DNA from: Pseudoalteromonas xiamenensis
GTDB taxonomy: Bacteria > Pseudomonadota > Gammaproteobacteria > Enterobacterales > Alteromonadaceae
Length of the DNA: 64,000 nucleotides
Assembly: GCF_042431545.1 (NCBI RefSeq)
Contig: NZ_JBHLYX010000001.1
Reading direction: 5' to 3' (one strand)
The notes beneath the pieces are model-generated. The model was not told where the DNA came from and searched no databases. It saw nothing but the letters and a program-made list of their open reading frames with translations. Both the position numbers and the translations under genes were made by a program. This document shows positions 27,366 through 35,446 of the stretch, in pieces; within the stretch, counting starts at the first letter, position 1, and each line of letters starts with the position of its first letter.

Positions 27366-27398
27366 CGTCGAGATAAACGTTTATTTATTAGGTATACC

Positions 27399-28103
27399 AT
27401 GTCATCAGATCTAAATAAAAAAGTAGTGATTGCCCTCGATTATGACAACCAAGAAGCAGCACTGGATTTTGTTAAGCAACTATCTCCTGACACTTGTCGC
27501 TTAAAAGTAGGAAAAGAGATGTTCACCTACTTTGGCCCAGAGTTTGTAAAACAACTTGTTGCGATGGGGTTTGATGTCTTCCTTGATTTAAAATTCCACG
27601 ACATTCCAAATACGGTTGCCAAAGCAGTTACCGCTGCTGCCGAGTTGGGCGTGTGGATGGTTAACGTCCATGCATCAGGTGGTTTAGAAATGATGCAAAA
27701 AGCGAAAGCTGCGTTAGAAAGTTATGGAGAGAAAGCACCACTTCTTATTGCTGTGACCGTACTTACTAGTATGGACGAAGCCCAGCTTAAACGACTTGGT
27801 GTTGAAAAATCACCCGCTGAGCAAGTGATGTATTTAGCAAAATTGACGAAAGAAGCTGGTCTAGATGGTGTGGTTTGTTCTGCCCAAGAAGCAGCGTCAT
27901 TAAAAGCGGAATTGGGTGTCGATTTCAAACTGATTACACCGGGCATTCGTCCAGCTGGTGCAGATGCTGGCGACCAAAAACGCATAATGACACCAAAATT
28001 GGCGATTGAAGCAGGTAGCGATTACTTAGTAATTGGTCGCCCAATTACTCAAGCGGCAGATCCTGTTGCAACGCTTAAGTCGATTAATGAATCGTTGATC
28101 TAA
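27399..28103 (+). CDS. pyrF: Orotidine 5'-phosphate decarboxylase
   Basis: A 234-residue TIM-barrel enzyme that decarboxylates OMP to UMP, the last step of pyrimidine synthesis. The N-terminal VVIALDYDN, the catalytic FLDLKFHDIPNT with its Asp/Lys set and the C-terminal TPGIRP and YLVIGRPIT phosphate-binding segments are present. It has an AGGTATACC ribosome-binding region before ATG 27399 and follows lapB. The 200 bases to the next gene hold no recognisable feature beyond a short inverted repeat near 28112-28140 without a T-run. Confidence 0.97.
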   Translation: MSSDLNKKVVIALDYDNQEAALDFVKQLSPDTCRLKVGKEMFTYFGPEFVKQLVAMGFDVFLDLKFHDIPNTVAKAVTAAAELGVWMVNVHASGGLEMMQKAKAALESYGEKAPLLIAVTVLTSMDEAQLKRLGVEKSPAEQVMYLAKLTKEAGLDGVVCSAQEAASLKAELGVDFKLITPGIRPAGADAGDQKRIMTPKLAIEAGSDYLVIGRPITQAADPVATLKSINESLI

Positions 28104-28306
28104 TCAATTCGTTAAGTTCGCACTGAACGGTGTGAACTTACACCCTTCAAAGTAACGTCCTCTACATTACACTCAATTTAGCACTTTTCACCGCGATTAC
28201 ATTCATATTAATTTACATTTACCTTCTTGAACGTTCAGAAAATATTGAACTAAAATTTATGCGAACATACTAGAAGAAATATTTTATTTATATCAAGGGA
28301 ATCTGA

Positions 28307-28810
28307 ATGAACAAGAATTACCTAGTAGATAGATTGCTACATTGGGCTGGTGCGTTTTTAGTGATCATAATGGTGTTGAACATGAATGCCCAAATTCACA
28401 CAACGGATTATCGACTTAAAGGTCAAATACTACATCGACAAGAAGCAGTTTCGAACCATGCTTTGCTTGCAATGATTGTGCTAACGTTGGTGCTCAGTCG
28501 CTTAGCGTTTAACTATTTATTTCCCAACTCAAAAGTGCGTAAGCCAATTGAGAATCCGACCCATGCAAGGTTTATAGCGTCAGTGCGGATTGGACTGGTG
28601 TTAACACTGTTCGGCCTCGTAACGACAGGCTTCTTAATGGCTGCTAATATCGACATCCCTTTTAACTTGTTCGGGATCCACTTCAGTGAAGGGGGAGAGA
28701 AAAACTTGAGCTCATATAGCGACATTCAGTCACTTCATCATACTTTTATGACGACGCTTTGGTGGTTAATTGGGATACACGTTATTGGTGCGCTTTATGC
28801 AAATAAGTAA
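28307..28810 (+). CDS. Cytochrome b561 family protein
   Basis: A 167-residue inner-membrane di-haem cytochrome with four predicted membrane helices. The likely haem ligands are H12, H51, H144 (or H145) and H158, placed as in the bacterial b561 family. Members shuttle electrons between quinol and periplasmic or soluble partners, and some act as superoxide:quinone oxidoreductases (CybB). The exact partner cannot be read from sequence. AAGGGA before ATG 28307 fixes the start. It is monocistronic, ending at a bidirectional terminator shared with cvfB. Confidence 0.85.
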   Translation: MNKNYLVDRLLHWAGAFLVIIMVLNMNAQIHTTDYRLKGQILHRQEAVSNHALLAMIVLTLVLSRLAFNYLFPNSKVRKPIENPTHARFIASVRIGLVLTLFGLVTTGFLMAANIDIPFNLFGIHFSEGGEKNLSSYSDIQSLHHTFMTTLWWLIGIHVIGALYANK

Positions 28811-28841
28811 GATATGAATAGTGTATTTGCTAAAATAATAG

Positions 28842-28870
28842 AAAAAATGCCGCGATATCGCGGCATTTTT
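28842..28870. terminator. Bidirectional terminator between b561 and cvfB
   Basis: AAAAAATGCCGCGA / TCGCGGCATTTTT, a 14-bp near-perfect palindrome with A and T tracts on either side. It can end both convergent genes. Confidence 0.85.
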
Positions 28871-28872
28871 CA

Positions 28873-29697
28873 TTATTTCAAAGATATAGAGGTGGCTTGT
28901 AAATCGATAAGGCCTTGTTTAAACAAACCTCCAATTGCCTTTTTGAAGTTTGCTTTACTCGTTTGGAACTGCTTTTTAATGAGTTCAGGGTCGCTTTTAT
29001 CACCTAGTGGAAGTTTCCCACCATTTGCCTTTAAAGCTTGTAGAATCTTTTCACCCAAATCATCAATTTTTGCCATGCCTGGCTTTTCAAGCGTAATATC
29101 TAGCTTACCGTCTTCACGGACGTTTTTAATAAAACCAGGAAGACGTTGGCCAACATACATACGCTGAAACACATCGCTAAAGAACACGACGCCAAAGTGA
29201 CTTTCATTAACAATCACCTTATAGCCAATGTCAGTTTTCCCTGCAACAATAAGCTCGACTTGCTGCGATTTTTGATAATTAGGTGGTGTCTTGTCGACAA
29301 ATTTTTTCAAATTACTTGATGCACAAATACGCTGTGACGCATTGTCGAGGTATATTCTCACAAGATAACTGTGGCCATCTTGCATCTTTGGCTTTTGTTC
29401 GTTGTACGGCGCCAGAATATCTTTTGCAATGCCATTATCCATAAACGCGCCGACCGTCGTAATTTCTTTTACGCGAAGCAGTGCAAATTCACCTACTTTA
29501 GCAATTGGCTTTTTGGTCGTTGCGGTAGGGTGGCCAGCGTTGTCCAGATAGATAAACACTTGCACAGGATCGCCCGCTTCAAGGTGGTCGGCTAATTCTG
29601 CTTTTGGTAAAAAAACATCGCCCAATTGCCCGCCATTGAGGTAAGCACCTTCAGCATTGATTTCTTCTATTGTTAATAACTCAATTTGTCCTAACAT
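28873..29697 (-). CDS. cvfB: CvfB-family S1 RNA-binding protein
   Basis: A 274-residue CvfB/YitL-type protein. It has tandem S1-like OB folds (about 1-60, 65-135 and 145-215), with SHFGVVFFSDVFQRMYVGQRLPGFI in the third, and a C-terminal winged-helix-like segment ending QATSISLK. Members bind RNA. In Staphylococcus the homologue influences virulence gene expression, but the role in gammaproteobacteria is unclear. GAGGA before ATG 29697 marks the start. It lies 4 bases after the RhlE-like helicase gene, so the two RNA-related genes form an operon. Confidence 0.85.
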   Translation of the reverse strand: MLGQIELLTIEEINAEGAYLNGGQLGDVFLPKAELADHLEAGDPVQVFIYLDNAGHPTATTKKPIAKVGEFALLRVKEITTVGAFMDNGIAKDILAPYNEQKPKMQDGHSYLVRIYLDNASQRICASSNLKKFVDKTPPNYQKSQQVELIVAGKTDIGYKVIVNESHFGVVFFSDVFQRMYVGQRLPGFIKNVREDGKLDITLEKPGMAKIDDLGEKILQALKANGGKLPLGDKSDPELIKKQFQTSKANFKKAIGGLFKQGLIDLQATSISLK

Positions 29698-29701
29698 GGA
29701 C

Positions 29702-31036
29702 TTATTCCTCTAAGTTTGGCTTAGGTTTACGGCGAAGTGGTGCTGCACCATCGACATCAAAAGGTGCTGCAATCGGTTTTCTAGGCGCTTTTGGTTTACG
29801 CGTTTTATTCGCTGCTTTACCACTTGGTTTTGCTGTCGTTTTAGTTACTTTTGGTTTGCTAGGCGCTTTTGGTTTTTGCTCTCTAAACCCTTTAAATTTG
29901 CCTTCTAACCCTTCAACGATATCAAAAGTAAGCCCGTCTTTAAGGTAAGACTGAATTGCAAGATAGCTCTTCCAATCTTTTGGACCCACAAGAGAAATAG
30001 CCGTACCTTTAAAACCCGCTCGACCTGTACGTCCAATGCGATGCACGTATTCCTCTGCGTGTTTAGGCAAATCGAAATTGATTACGTGAGTGACGGACAA
30101 TAAATCTAATCCGCGTGAAGCAACATCGGTTGTGACAAGGACTTTGTAAAGCCCACGACTAAAAGCGTCCATAATTTCTAGACGTTTATTCTGTGGCATA
30201 TCGCCTGCAAGCGCCGTGGCTTTTAATCCTTTTTCAATGAGCATGTCACTAAGGCGTGCGGTATCAGCACGTGTAGCCGTAAAAATAATACATTGACCGA
30301 CTTTTTCTGAATTCATAAAGTGAAAAAGTAAATCGTGTTTGTGATCTAAATGATCGGCTAAATACAGTTTTTGTGTAATGTCTTCATGCTTTTCATGAGC
30401 ATCACTAAGCATGATTGTTTTCGGTGATTTCAACAAATTGCGTGATGTTGCATTCACTTCTGCGTGGTCTAGCGTTGCCGAGAAAAGTAACGTTTGGCGC
30501 AAACGATGATTGGCCGCATCGTTAATAACGTCCAATTGCTCTTTAAAACCTAAGTCCAGCATACGGTCTGCTTCATCAAAAACGAGCATCTCTAGGCCTT
30601 GTAATTGCATAGAACGCTGATTGATGTGATCGGCGATTCGCCCAGGTGTACCAATAACAAAATGTGGGTCTTTGTTTAACGCCTTGACTTGATCATTGAA
30701 GTTTTCACCGCCAAGAATTTTCACCACACTAAGCGTGTGGCTGGCGATAAGCAAACGGCACTGCGTATATACCTGGTTCGCAAGCTCGCGAGTTGGCGTT
30801 ACGATGAGCACACGTGGGTCACGCTTACTCAGAGCTCTTTGTTTGATCACTCGTTGAACTGCAGGAAGTAGAAAAGCGAGTGTTTTACCCGAACCAGTTT
30901 TTGACTGAGCAAAAAGGTCGTGTCCCGCTAGTGCAGTTGGGATCGCAAGCGACTGAATTTCAGTTGGCTCGACAATACCTTGATGAGAAAGCTGCTTGGC
31001 AAGACGGCTATCAATGCCTAATTCGGTAAAAAGCAA
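29702..31036 (-). CDS. DEAD-box RNA helicase, RhlE-like
   Basis: A 444-residue ATP-dependent RNA helicase. In order it has the Q motif (EPTEIQSLAIP), motif I TGSGKT, Ia PTRELA, GG, TPGR, motif II DEAD, SAT, and motifs IV-VI including TDVASRGLD and HRIGRTGRAG. A Lys/Ala/Pro-rich basic tail of about 70 residues follows, as in RhlE-type helicases active in ribosome assembly or RNA decay. The frame is open to a TTG at 31057. However, a GGAG lies 7 bases before a second TTG at 31036, which I take as the start. It forms an operon with cvfB and diverges from trhO. Confidence 0.93.
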   Translation of the reverse strand: MLFTELGIDSRLAKQLSHQGIVEPTEIQSLAIPTALAGHDLFAQSKTGSGKTLAFLLPAVQRVIKQRALSKRDPRVLIVTPTRELANQVYTQCRLLIASHTLSVVKILGGENFNDQVKALNKDPHFVIGTPGRIADHINQRSMQLQGLEMLVFDEADRMLDLGFKEQLDVINDAANHRLRQTLLFSATLDHAEVNATSRNLLKSPKTIMLSDAHEKHEDITQKLYLADHLDHKHDLLFHFMNSEKVGQCIIFTATRADTARLSDMLIEKGLKATALAGDMPQNKRLEIMDAFSRGLYKVLVTTDVASRGLDLLSVTHVINFDLPKHAEEYVHRIGRTGRAGFKGTAISLVGPKDWKSYLAIQSYLKDGLTFDIVEGLEGKFKGFREQKPKAPSKPKVTKTTAKPSGKAANKTRKPKAPRKPIAAPFDVDGAAPLRRKPKPNLEE

Positions 31037-31119
31037 AGGAATACTCCAAGAAATCAAAATTCTAAAAACACACCATTATAGCAAATCAAGCGAAATGCCC
31101 AAAGCGGATTAATGTATTT

Positions 31120-31147
31120 TTGTAATAATTGAAAAGCCAAGTATAAT
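31120..31147 (+). promoter_or_regulatory. Probable sigma-70 promoter of trhO
   Basis: TTGTAA (31120-31125) and TATAAT (31142-31147) are separated by 16 bases. The perfect -10 lies about 88 bases before the trhO start codon. Confidence 0.55.
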
Positions 31148-31234
31148 GCGCGCTTGGCGCCGGATTTGCGATTCGGTTTTTGTGTCTGTGTCGTGCTTAA
31201 ACACAGGCAAGTAAGCTTAATTTTAGGAAATACT

Positions 31235-32218
31235 ATGTCTGCTCCTTTTGTTGTGTGCGCAATGTACAAATTTGTGTCACTGCCAAATTTCAAAGAAATC
31301 CGTGAACCACTTCAAACGGTAATGGAACAAAATGAAGTGCGTGGAACATTACTCCTTGCCTCTGAAGGCATAAACGGTACTGTTGCCGGAAAACGTGAAG
31401 GTATTGACGCATTGTTGGCTTGGTTAAACAGCCAACCGGGTCTTGATAATATCGTCTTCAAAGAGTCATTTGATGAGGAATGCCCGTTTTACCGTACAAA
31501 AGTAAAGTTGAAAAAAGAAATTGTTACGCTTGGCGTTGAGGGTATCGATCCGTTAAACGTAGTTGGCACATACGTAAAACCACAAGATTGGAATGCGTTG
31601 ATTTCCGATCCTGATGTTGTCCTTGTTGATACGCGTAACGACTATGAAATCGAGATCGGTACGTTTAAAAACGCGATTGATCCAAAGACTAAAACTTTCC
31701 GTGAGTTTCCTCAGTGGGCAAAAGAGAATTTAGACCCTAGCAAGCACAAGAAAGTCGCGATGTTCTGTACAGGTGGGATCCGTTGCGAAAAGTCAACGGC
31801 CTACATGAAAGAGCAGGGTTTCGATGAAGTTTACCATTTAGAAGGTGGTATTCTAAAATACCTCGAAGAAGTGCCGAAAGAAGAAACGATGTGGGAAGGC
31901 GAATGCTTTGTTTTCGATAATCGCGTGGCAGTTAATCATGATTTAGAAAAAGGGTCTTACGACCAATGTCACGGTTGTCGCTTGCCAATCACAGAAGAAG
32001 ATAAATTGCGTCCTGAGTACGAAGAAGGAATCTCTTGTCACCATTGTCATAACGAAGTGACAGAAGAACAACGTGTTCGTTTCGCTGAACGTCAAAAGCA
32101 AATTAAACTTGCTGAGAAACGTGGTGAAGGACACATCGGTCATGATGCACAACAAGCACTTCAAGAGCGCCGTGAACAGAAGATAGCGCAAAAAGAAGCA
32201 CAGCGCAGTCGCAAATAA
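31235..32218 (+). CDS. trhO: tRNA uridine 5-hydroxylase, rhodanese family
   Basis: A 327-residue TrhO (YceA) protein. It has an N-terminal acylphosphatase-like domain (FVVCAMYKFVSLPN), a rhodanese domain with catalytic Cys in MFCTGGIRCEKS, and a C-terminal Cys-rich zinc-like segment (CHGCRLPI...CHHCH). TrhO introduces oxygen at C5 of U34 in tRNA, leading to ho5U derivatives. The frame extends upstream to 31154, but ATG 31235 has TAGGAAA before it and matches the family start. A basic, Gln-rich tail follows the zinc segment. It is transcribed alone and ends at a terminator. Confidence 0.94.
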   Translation: MSAPFVVCAMYKFVSLPNFKEIREPLQTVMEQNEVRGTLLLASEGINGTVAGKREGIDALLAWLNSQPGLDNIVFKESFDEECPFYRTKVKLKKEIVTLGVEGIDPLNVVGTYVKPQDWNALISDPDVVLVDTRNDYEIEIGTFKNAIDPKTKTFREFPQWAKENLDPSKHKKVAMFCTGGIRCEKSTAYMKEQGFDEVYHLEGGILKYLEEVPKEETMWEGECFVFDNRVAVNHDLEKGSYDQCHGCRLPITEEDKLRPEYEEGISCHHCHNEVTEEQRVRFAERQKQIKLAEKRGEGHIGHDAQQALQERREQKIAQKEAQRSRK

Positions 32219-32256
32219 CGACACGACTTTGACGTGTTGTAATTAATTTTGAATTA

Positions 32257-32279
32257 GAAAGCCCGTAAAGGGCTTTTTT
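32257..32279 (+). terminator. Terminator after trhO
   Basis: A stem AAAGCCC / GGGCTTT with a short loop, followed by T residues. Confidence 0.8.
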
Positions 32280-32329
32280 CATTTTTACACGCTACAATAC
32301 CGAAAATTGAATGACAACAAGGATCTATC

Positions 32330-32965
32330 ATGGCACTTCAGATCGTTTCTCATCCGCTTGTACAGCATAAAGTCGCGCTTCTTCGCGAGCAGGGGATAAG
32401 TACAAAGAGTTTTCGCGAAATTGTAGCAGAAGTCGGCACCTTGCTAACTTACGAGGCAACCAAAGACCTTCCACTTGAAACAATGCAAATCACAGGCTGG
32501 GAAGGCACTCAAATCGATGTTAACCACATTAAAGGTAAGAAAATTACCGTTGTGCCGATCCTTCGAGCAGGTCTTGGCATGTTAGATGGCGTATTGAGCC
32601 TTATTCCTGCGGCCAAAGTAAGCGTTGTAGGGCTTGAAAGGAACGAAGAAACGCTCGAACCGATCCCGTATTTTGAGAAATTGGTTGGCAATATAGAAGC
32701 GCGTCTTAGCTTAGTGGTTGACCCAATGCTCGCGACAGGTGGGTCGATGATTGCGACAATAGACATGTTGAAAAAAGCAGGTTGTACACACATTAAAGCA
32801 ATCGTGCTGGTTGCAGCGCCGGAAGGCGTTGAAGCCACATTGAAGGCGCACCCTGATGTTGATATTTACACCGCGGCACTTGATAGCCATCTTAATGAAA
32901 AAGGCTATATCGTGCCTGGGTTAGGGGATGCTGGCGACAAAATATTTGGTACGGTCATTCGTTAG
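32330..32965 (+). CDS. upp: Uracil phosphoribosyltransferase
   Basis: A 211-residue pyrimidine salvage enzyme converting uracil and PRPP to UMP. The PRPP-binding loop is DPMLATGGSMIATI, with VPILRAGLGMLDG upstream and the uracil-binding YIVPGLGDAGDKIFGT at the C-terminus. AAGGATC before ATG 32330 fixes the start. No uraA-type permease gene follows. A weak hairpin lies downstream. Confidence 0.97.
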   Translation: MALQIVSHPLVQHKVALLREQGISTKSFREIVAEVGTLLTYEATKDLPLETMQITGWEGTQIDVNHIKGKKITVVPILRAGLGMLDGVLSLIPAAKVSVVGLERNEETLEPIPYFEKLVGNIEARLSLVVDPMLATGGSMIATIDMLKKAGCTHIKAIVLVAAPEGVEATLKAHPDVDIYTAALDSHLNEKGYIVPGLGDAGDKIFGTVIR

Positions 32966-32976
32966 TCATGTTGACT

Positions 32977-33003
32977 AAGGTGGTGAGTTTCATCGCCACC
33001 TTT
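32977..33003 (+). terminator. Weak hairpin after upp
   Basis: AAGGTGGTGA pairs with TCGCCACCTT, but only a broken T-tract (TTTAGTTGTT) follows. It may still end upp transcription. Confidence 0.5.
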
Positions 33004-33374
33004 AGTTGTTCCTAGCACCGTTCTCATTTGCAGATAAACGCTTTTCAATTGTTAAACATCGTTAATAAAAAACGAAATCCAAGTCAAAAGAGAACACCTA
33101 CCTGATTGCCGAACTCTTGGAAACAGTGAAATTCCGCTAAGATCTTTGTAACTGTAACGTTATTTTTTTATCGTTTTTGAAGCTTCATGTTTATAAAGCC
33201 TGATGTAATAGGCTGTAATGGGTGAATGTCATTTTGTCTCCTAATCTTTGCTTTGTTCGCCGTGCAGATAATCACCGTTGTGGCGAATAACGATTAAAAG
33301 TGAAGAAAATCGGTGTAACTAAAATCCGATTAGCTCACTTCCCTGATTTCAGCAAAGTTTAAAGGATGATTAAA
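33004..33374. other. Gene-free interval between upp and the 126-aa protein gene
   Basis: About 370 bases without a credible ORF on either strand. Two imperfect inverted repeats are seen: TTCGCC...GGCGAA at about 33257-33288 and AATCGG...CCGATT at about 33309-33332. They could lie in the leader of the downstream gene or belong to a small RNA. Nothing stronger can be supported. Confidence 0.4.
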
Positions 33375-33758
33375 ATGTCTACAGAAAGCCTATATCTCGT
33401 CAAACTGCAATATAAAACAGGTCTAGTAGGTAGTGGATCAATGGTACTTCAGCTTGCAGTAGATCCTGTGACTGGTTCATTAAACGGTCGTGCAAATGGT
33501 GCGATTCAAGAAGGTACGCAACACTCTCCAACATTTACGTCAAGCGCATCGGGTCATATGCATGCAACAGGCTTAAATGGTGTTACAAAAGTAGCTGCTG
33601 TAACAGGGCAGGCTGTTGTTTCTTTCCCACCACCTGCTATTGGCAGTTACCTAGCACCATTTACAGCAAGTTTTGCAGTTGATAACGAATGGAATGGTAA
33701 AGGTAGTTTCTCAGTTGGTGACAATACATACCAATGCCAAGTTAGTTTAGCTGACTAA
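33375..33758 (+). CDS. Small beta-rich protein, possibly DUF1842 family
   Basis: A 127-residue protein beginning MSTESLYLVKLQYKTG and ending YQCQVSLAD. It is rich in Gly, Ser, Thr and Val with alternating hydrophobic residues, which suggests a small beta-barrel or sandwich. It has no signal peptide. The opening YLVKLQY and the closing NTYQCQVSL recall the DUF1842 family, but I am not certain. I chose ATG 33375, with AAAGGA 8 bases upstream, over the ATG at 33366. It appears monocistronic with a long upstream region. The function is unknown. Confidence 0.7.
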   Translation: MSTESLYLVKLQYKTGLVGSGSMVLQLAVDPVTGSLNGRANGAIQEGTQHSPTFTSSASGHMHATGLNGVTKVAAVTGQAVVSFPPPAIGSYLAPFTASFAVDNEWNGKGSFSVGDNTYQCQVSLAD

Positions 33759-33894
33759 TCGACAATGAAGGTGAGGTGGTAACGCCTCACTTTTATATTT
33801 TTATCAATGTGTTAGTATTCGAAAGTCCTGACAAAGTTGTCGAATCAATGCCTGTTTTCTGTTTAGAGTCCTAGTTAGAACTGCATTTTCTTCA

Positions 33895-34080
33895 TTATCT
33901 GATACAAATCTTTAGTTCCACTCGTTTTAATCTGTATTTTAAGCAATGCATGCAAAGCATGAAAAAACTTGCGCCAAGTTGATTTCGACGATACGGATAA
34001 CCTTGTGGGCATGAATCTTTATTTTCTGGACCATCATCTTTCGCTTTACGGTTAACCCCTTTTGAAAAAATCGGTTGACC
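33895..34080 (-). pseudogene. Small Cys-containing ORF lacking an ATG start
   Basis: Between the 126-aa protein gene and the Old Yellow Enzyme, the minus strand has an open frame of 61 codons. It reads GQPIFSKGVNRKAKDDG, then SCPQGYPYRR and FFMLCMHCLKYRLKR, ending ICIR. The SKGVNRK start and the CxxC/His cluster look protein-like. There is no ATG, GTG or TTG upstream of the conserved-looking part. The only option is an ATT at 34071 with AAGG 7 bases before it. It may be a gene that lost its start, a rare ATT-initiated gene, or chance. The rest of the 33759-34135 gap shows nothing else. Confidence 0.35.
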
Positions 34081-34135
34081 TTAAAGCTATCTTTAAGCTT
34101 ATGGTAGCGTTAATGAAGATTTGGAGAACGCTATA

Positions 34136-35371
34136 ATGCTCTTTACACCTTTTACGTTACCGAATGGTACGGTAATTAAAAATCGCATTGCAAAAGCTGC
34201 AATGGAGGAAAACTTAGCCGATGAAAATAATCTGCCTTCGACTGAATTGTTTAATCTGTATAGAGCTTGGGCTCAAGGTGGCAGTGGTTTAATCATTTCC
34301 GGCAATGTTATGATTGATAATAGGGCGATGACAGGCCCAGGTGGCGTAGTTTTAGACAGTGAAAAGCAATTAGAAAAGTTTGCGCATTGGGCAAAAATCG
34401 GGAAGTCTAACGGCGCACAATTCTGGTTGCAGATTAACCACCCAGGTCGACAAATGCCAGCAAGCCTTGGGCAAAAAACATTAGCTCCTTCAGCCATTGA
34501 AATGGATTTAGGAAAGCTGTCCAAGCATTTTGGTGTCCCCTACGAAATGACTGAAGCTGACATACACGATGTGCTTTCACGTTTCGTTCAAACGGCCAAT
34601 TTGGCACAGCAAGCGGGTTTTGACGGTGTAGAAATTCATGCTGCGCATGGTTATCTGCTTAGTCAGTTTTTATCCCCTAAAACCAATCAGCGACAAGATA
34701 AATGGGGTGGTGATCTCGCTAATCGAGCGCGACTATTAATTGAAGTCGTAAAGCAAGTGAGAGCGAATGTAGGGCCAAGTTTTTCGGTCGCAGTAAAGCT
34801 AAACTCAGCGGATTTTCAACGAGGCGGATTTACAACTGAAGACGCGAAGCAAGTCGTAAAATGGTTAAACGACCTAAATGTCGATTTAGTTGAATTATCG
34901 GGCGGTAGTTACGAAGCTCCAGCCATGCAAGGACAGTCTCGAGATGGACAAACCCTTGCTCGAGAAGCATATTTCCTTGAATTCGCGAAACAAATCAAGC
35001 TTGTAGCAAAAATGCCACTGATGGTAACGGGTGGCATAAAACGAAAGCAGGTGGCGGACCACGTAATGGAGAGCAATATTGACTTGGTTGGTATAGCGAC
35101 GGCTTTGGCTCTTGATCCCAAATTGCCAAACAAGTGGCAGCACGGTGACATGGTTACACCGAATCTCCCAAATATTACTTGGAAGAATAAAGTTATGGCG
35201 TCACTTGCTAACATGGCTCGGGTCAAATATCAATTGAATCAACTGAGCAAGCAACGGGCTGTTCAACCCAATGTACATCCGTTTTGGGCACTAATTAAAC
35301 AACAGTGGCGAGATAGAAAACGAGCCAAGCTGTATCGTACAGTAATGGCTGATAACTCGTGTAACGATTAG
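34136..35371 (+). CDS. NADH:flavin oxidoreductase, Old Yellow Enzyme family
   Basis: A 411-residue FMN-dependent TIM-barrel ene-reductase. Typical elements are the N-terminal LFTPFTLPNGTVIKNRIAKAAM, WLQINHPGRQ, the catalytic GFDGVEIHAAHGYLLSQFLSP with its His pair, NQRQDKWGG, and the phosphate-binding MVTGGIK...GIATALA. Substrates of such enzymes range from enoate compounds to trimethylamine, and the natural substrate here is unknown. The start at ATG 34136 has GGAG 9 bases upstream and replaces a TTG 15 bases earlier. The gene stands alone. Confidence 0.9.
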   Translation: MLFTPFTLPNGTVIKNRIAKAAMEENLADENNLPSTELFNLYRAWAQGGSGLIISGNVMIDNRAMTGPGGVVLDSEKQLEKFAHWAKIGKSNGAQFWLQINHPGRQMPASLGQKTLAPSAIEMDLGKLSKHFGVPYEMTEADIHDVLSRFVQTANLAQQAGFDGVEIHAAHGYLLSQFLSPKTNQRQDKWGGDLANRARLLIEVVKQVRANVGPSFSVAVKLNSADFQRGGFTTEDAKQVVKWLNDLNVDLVELSGGSYEAPAMQGQSRDGQTLAREAYFLEFAKQIKLVAKMPLMVTGGIKRKQVADHVMESNIDLVGIATALALDPKLPNKWQHGDMVTPNLPNITWKNKVMASLANMARVKYQLNQLSKQRAVQPNVHPFWALIKQQWRDRKRAKLYRTVMADNSCND

Positions 35372-35446
35372 TAGTGCCGGCATGATGAGTATCATGACCG
35401 AGTAAAGGAATTGGCTGACAATAAAATGGCCAATAGATCTGTTCAG

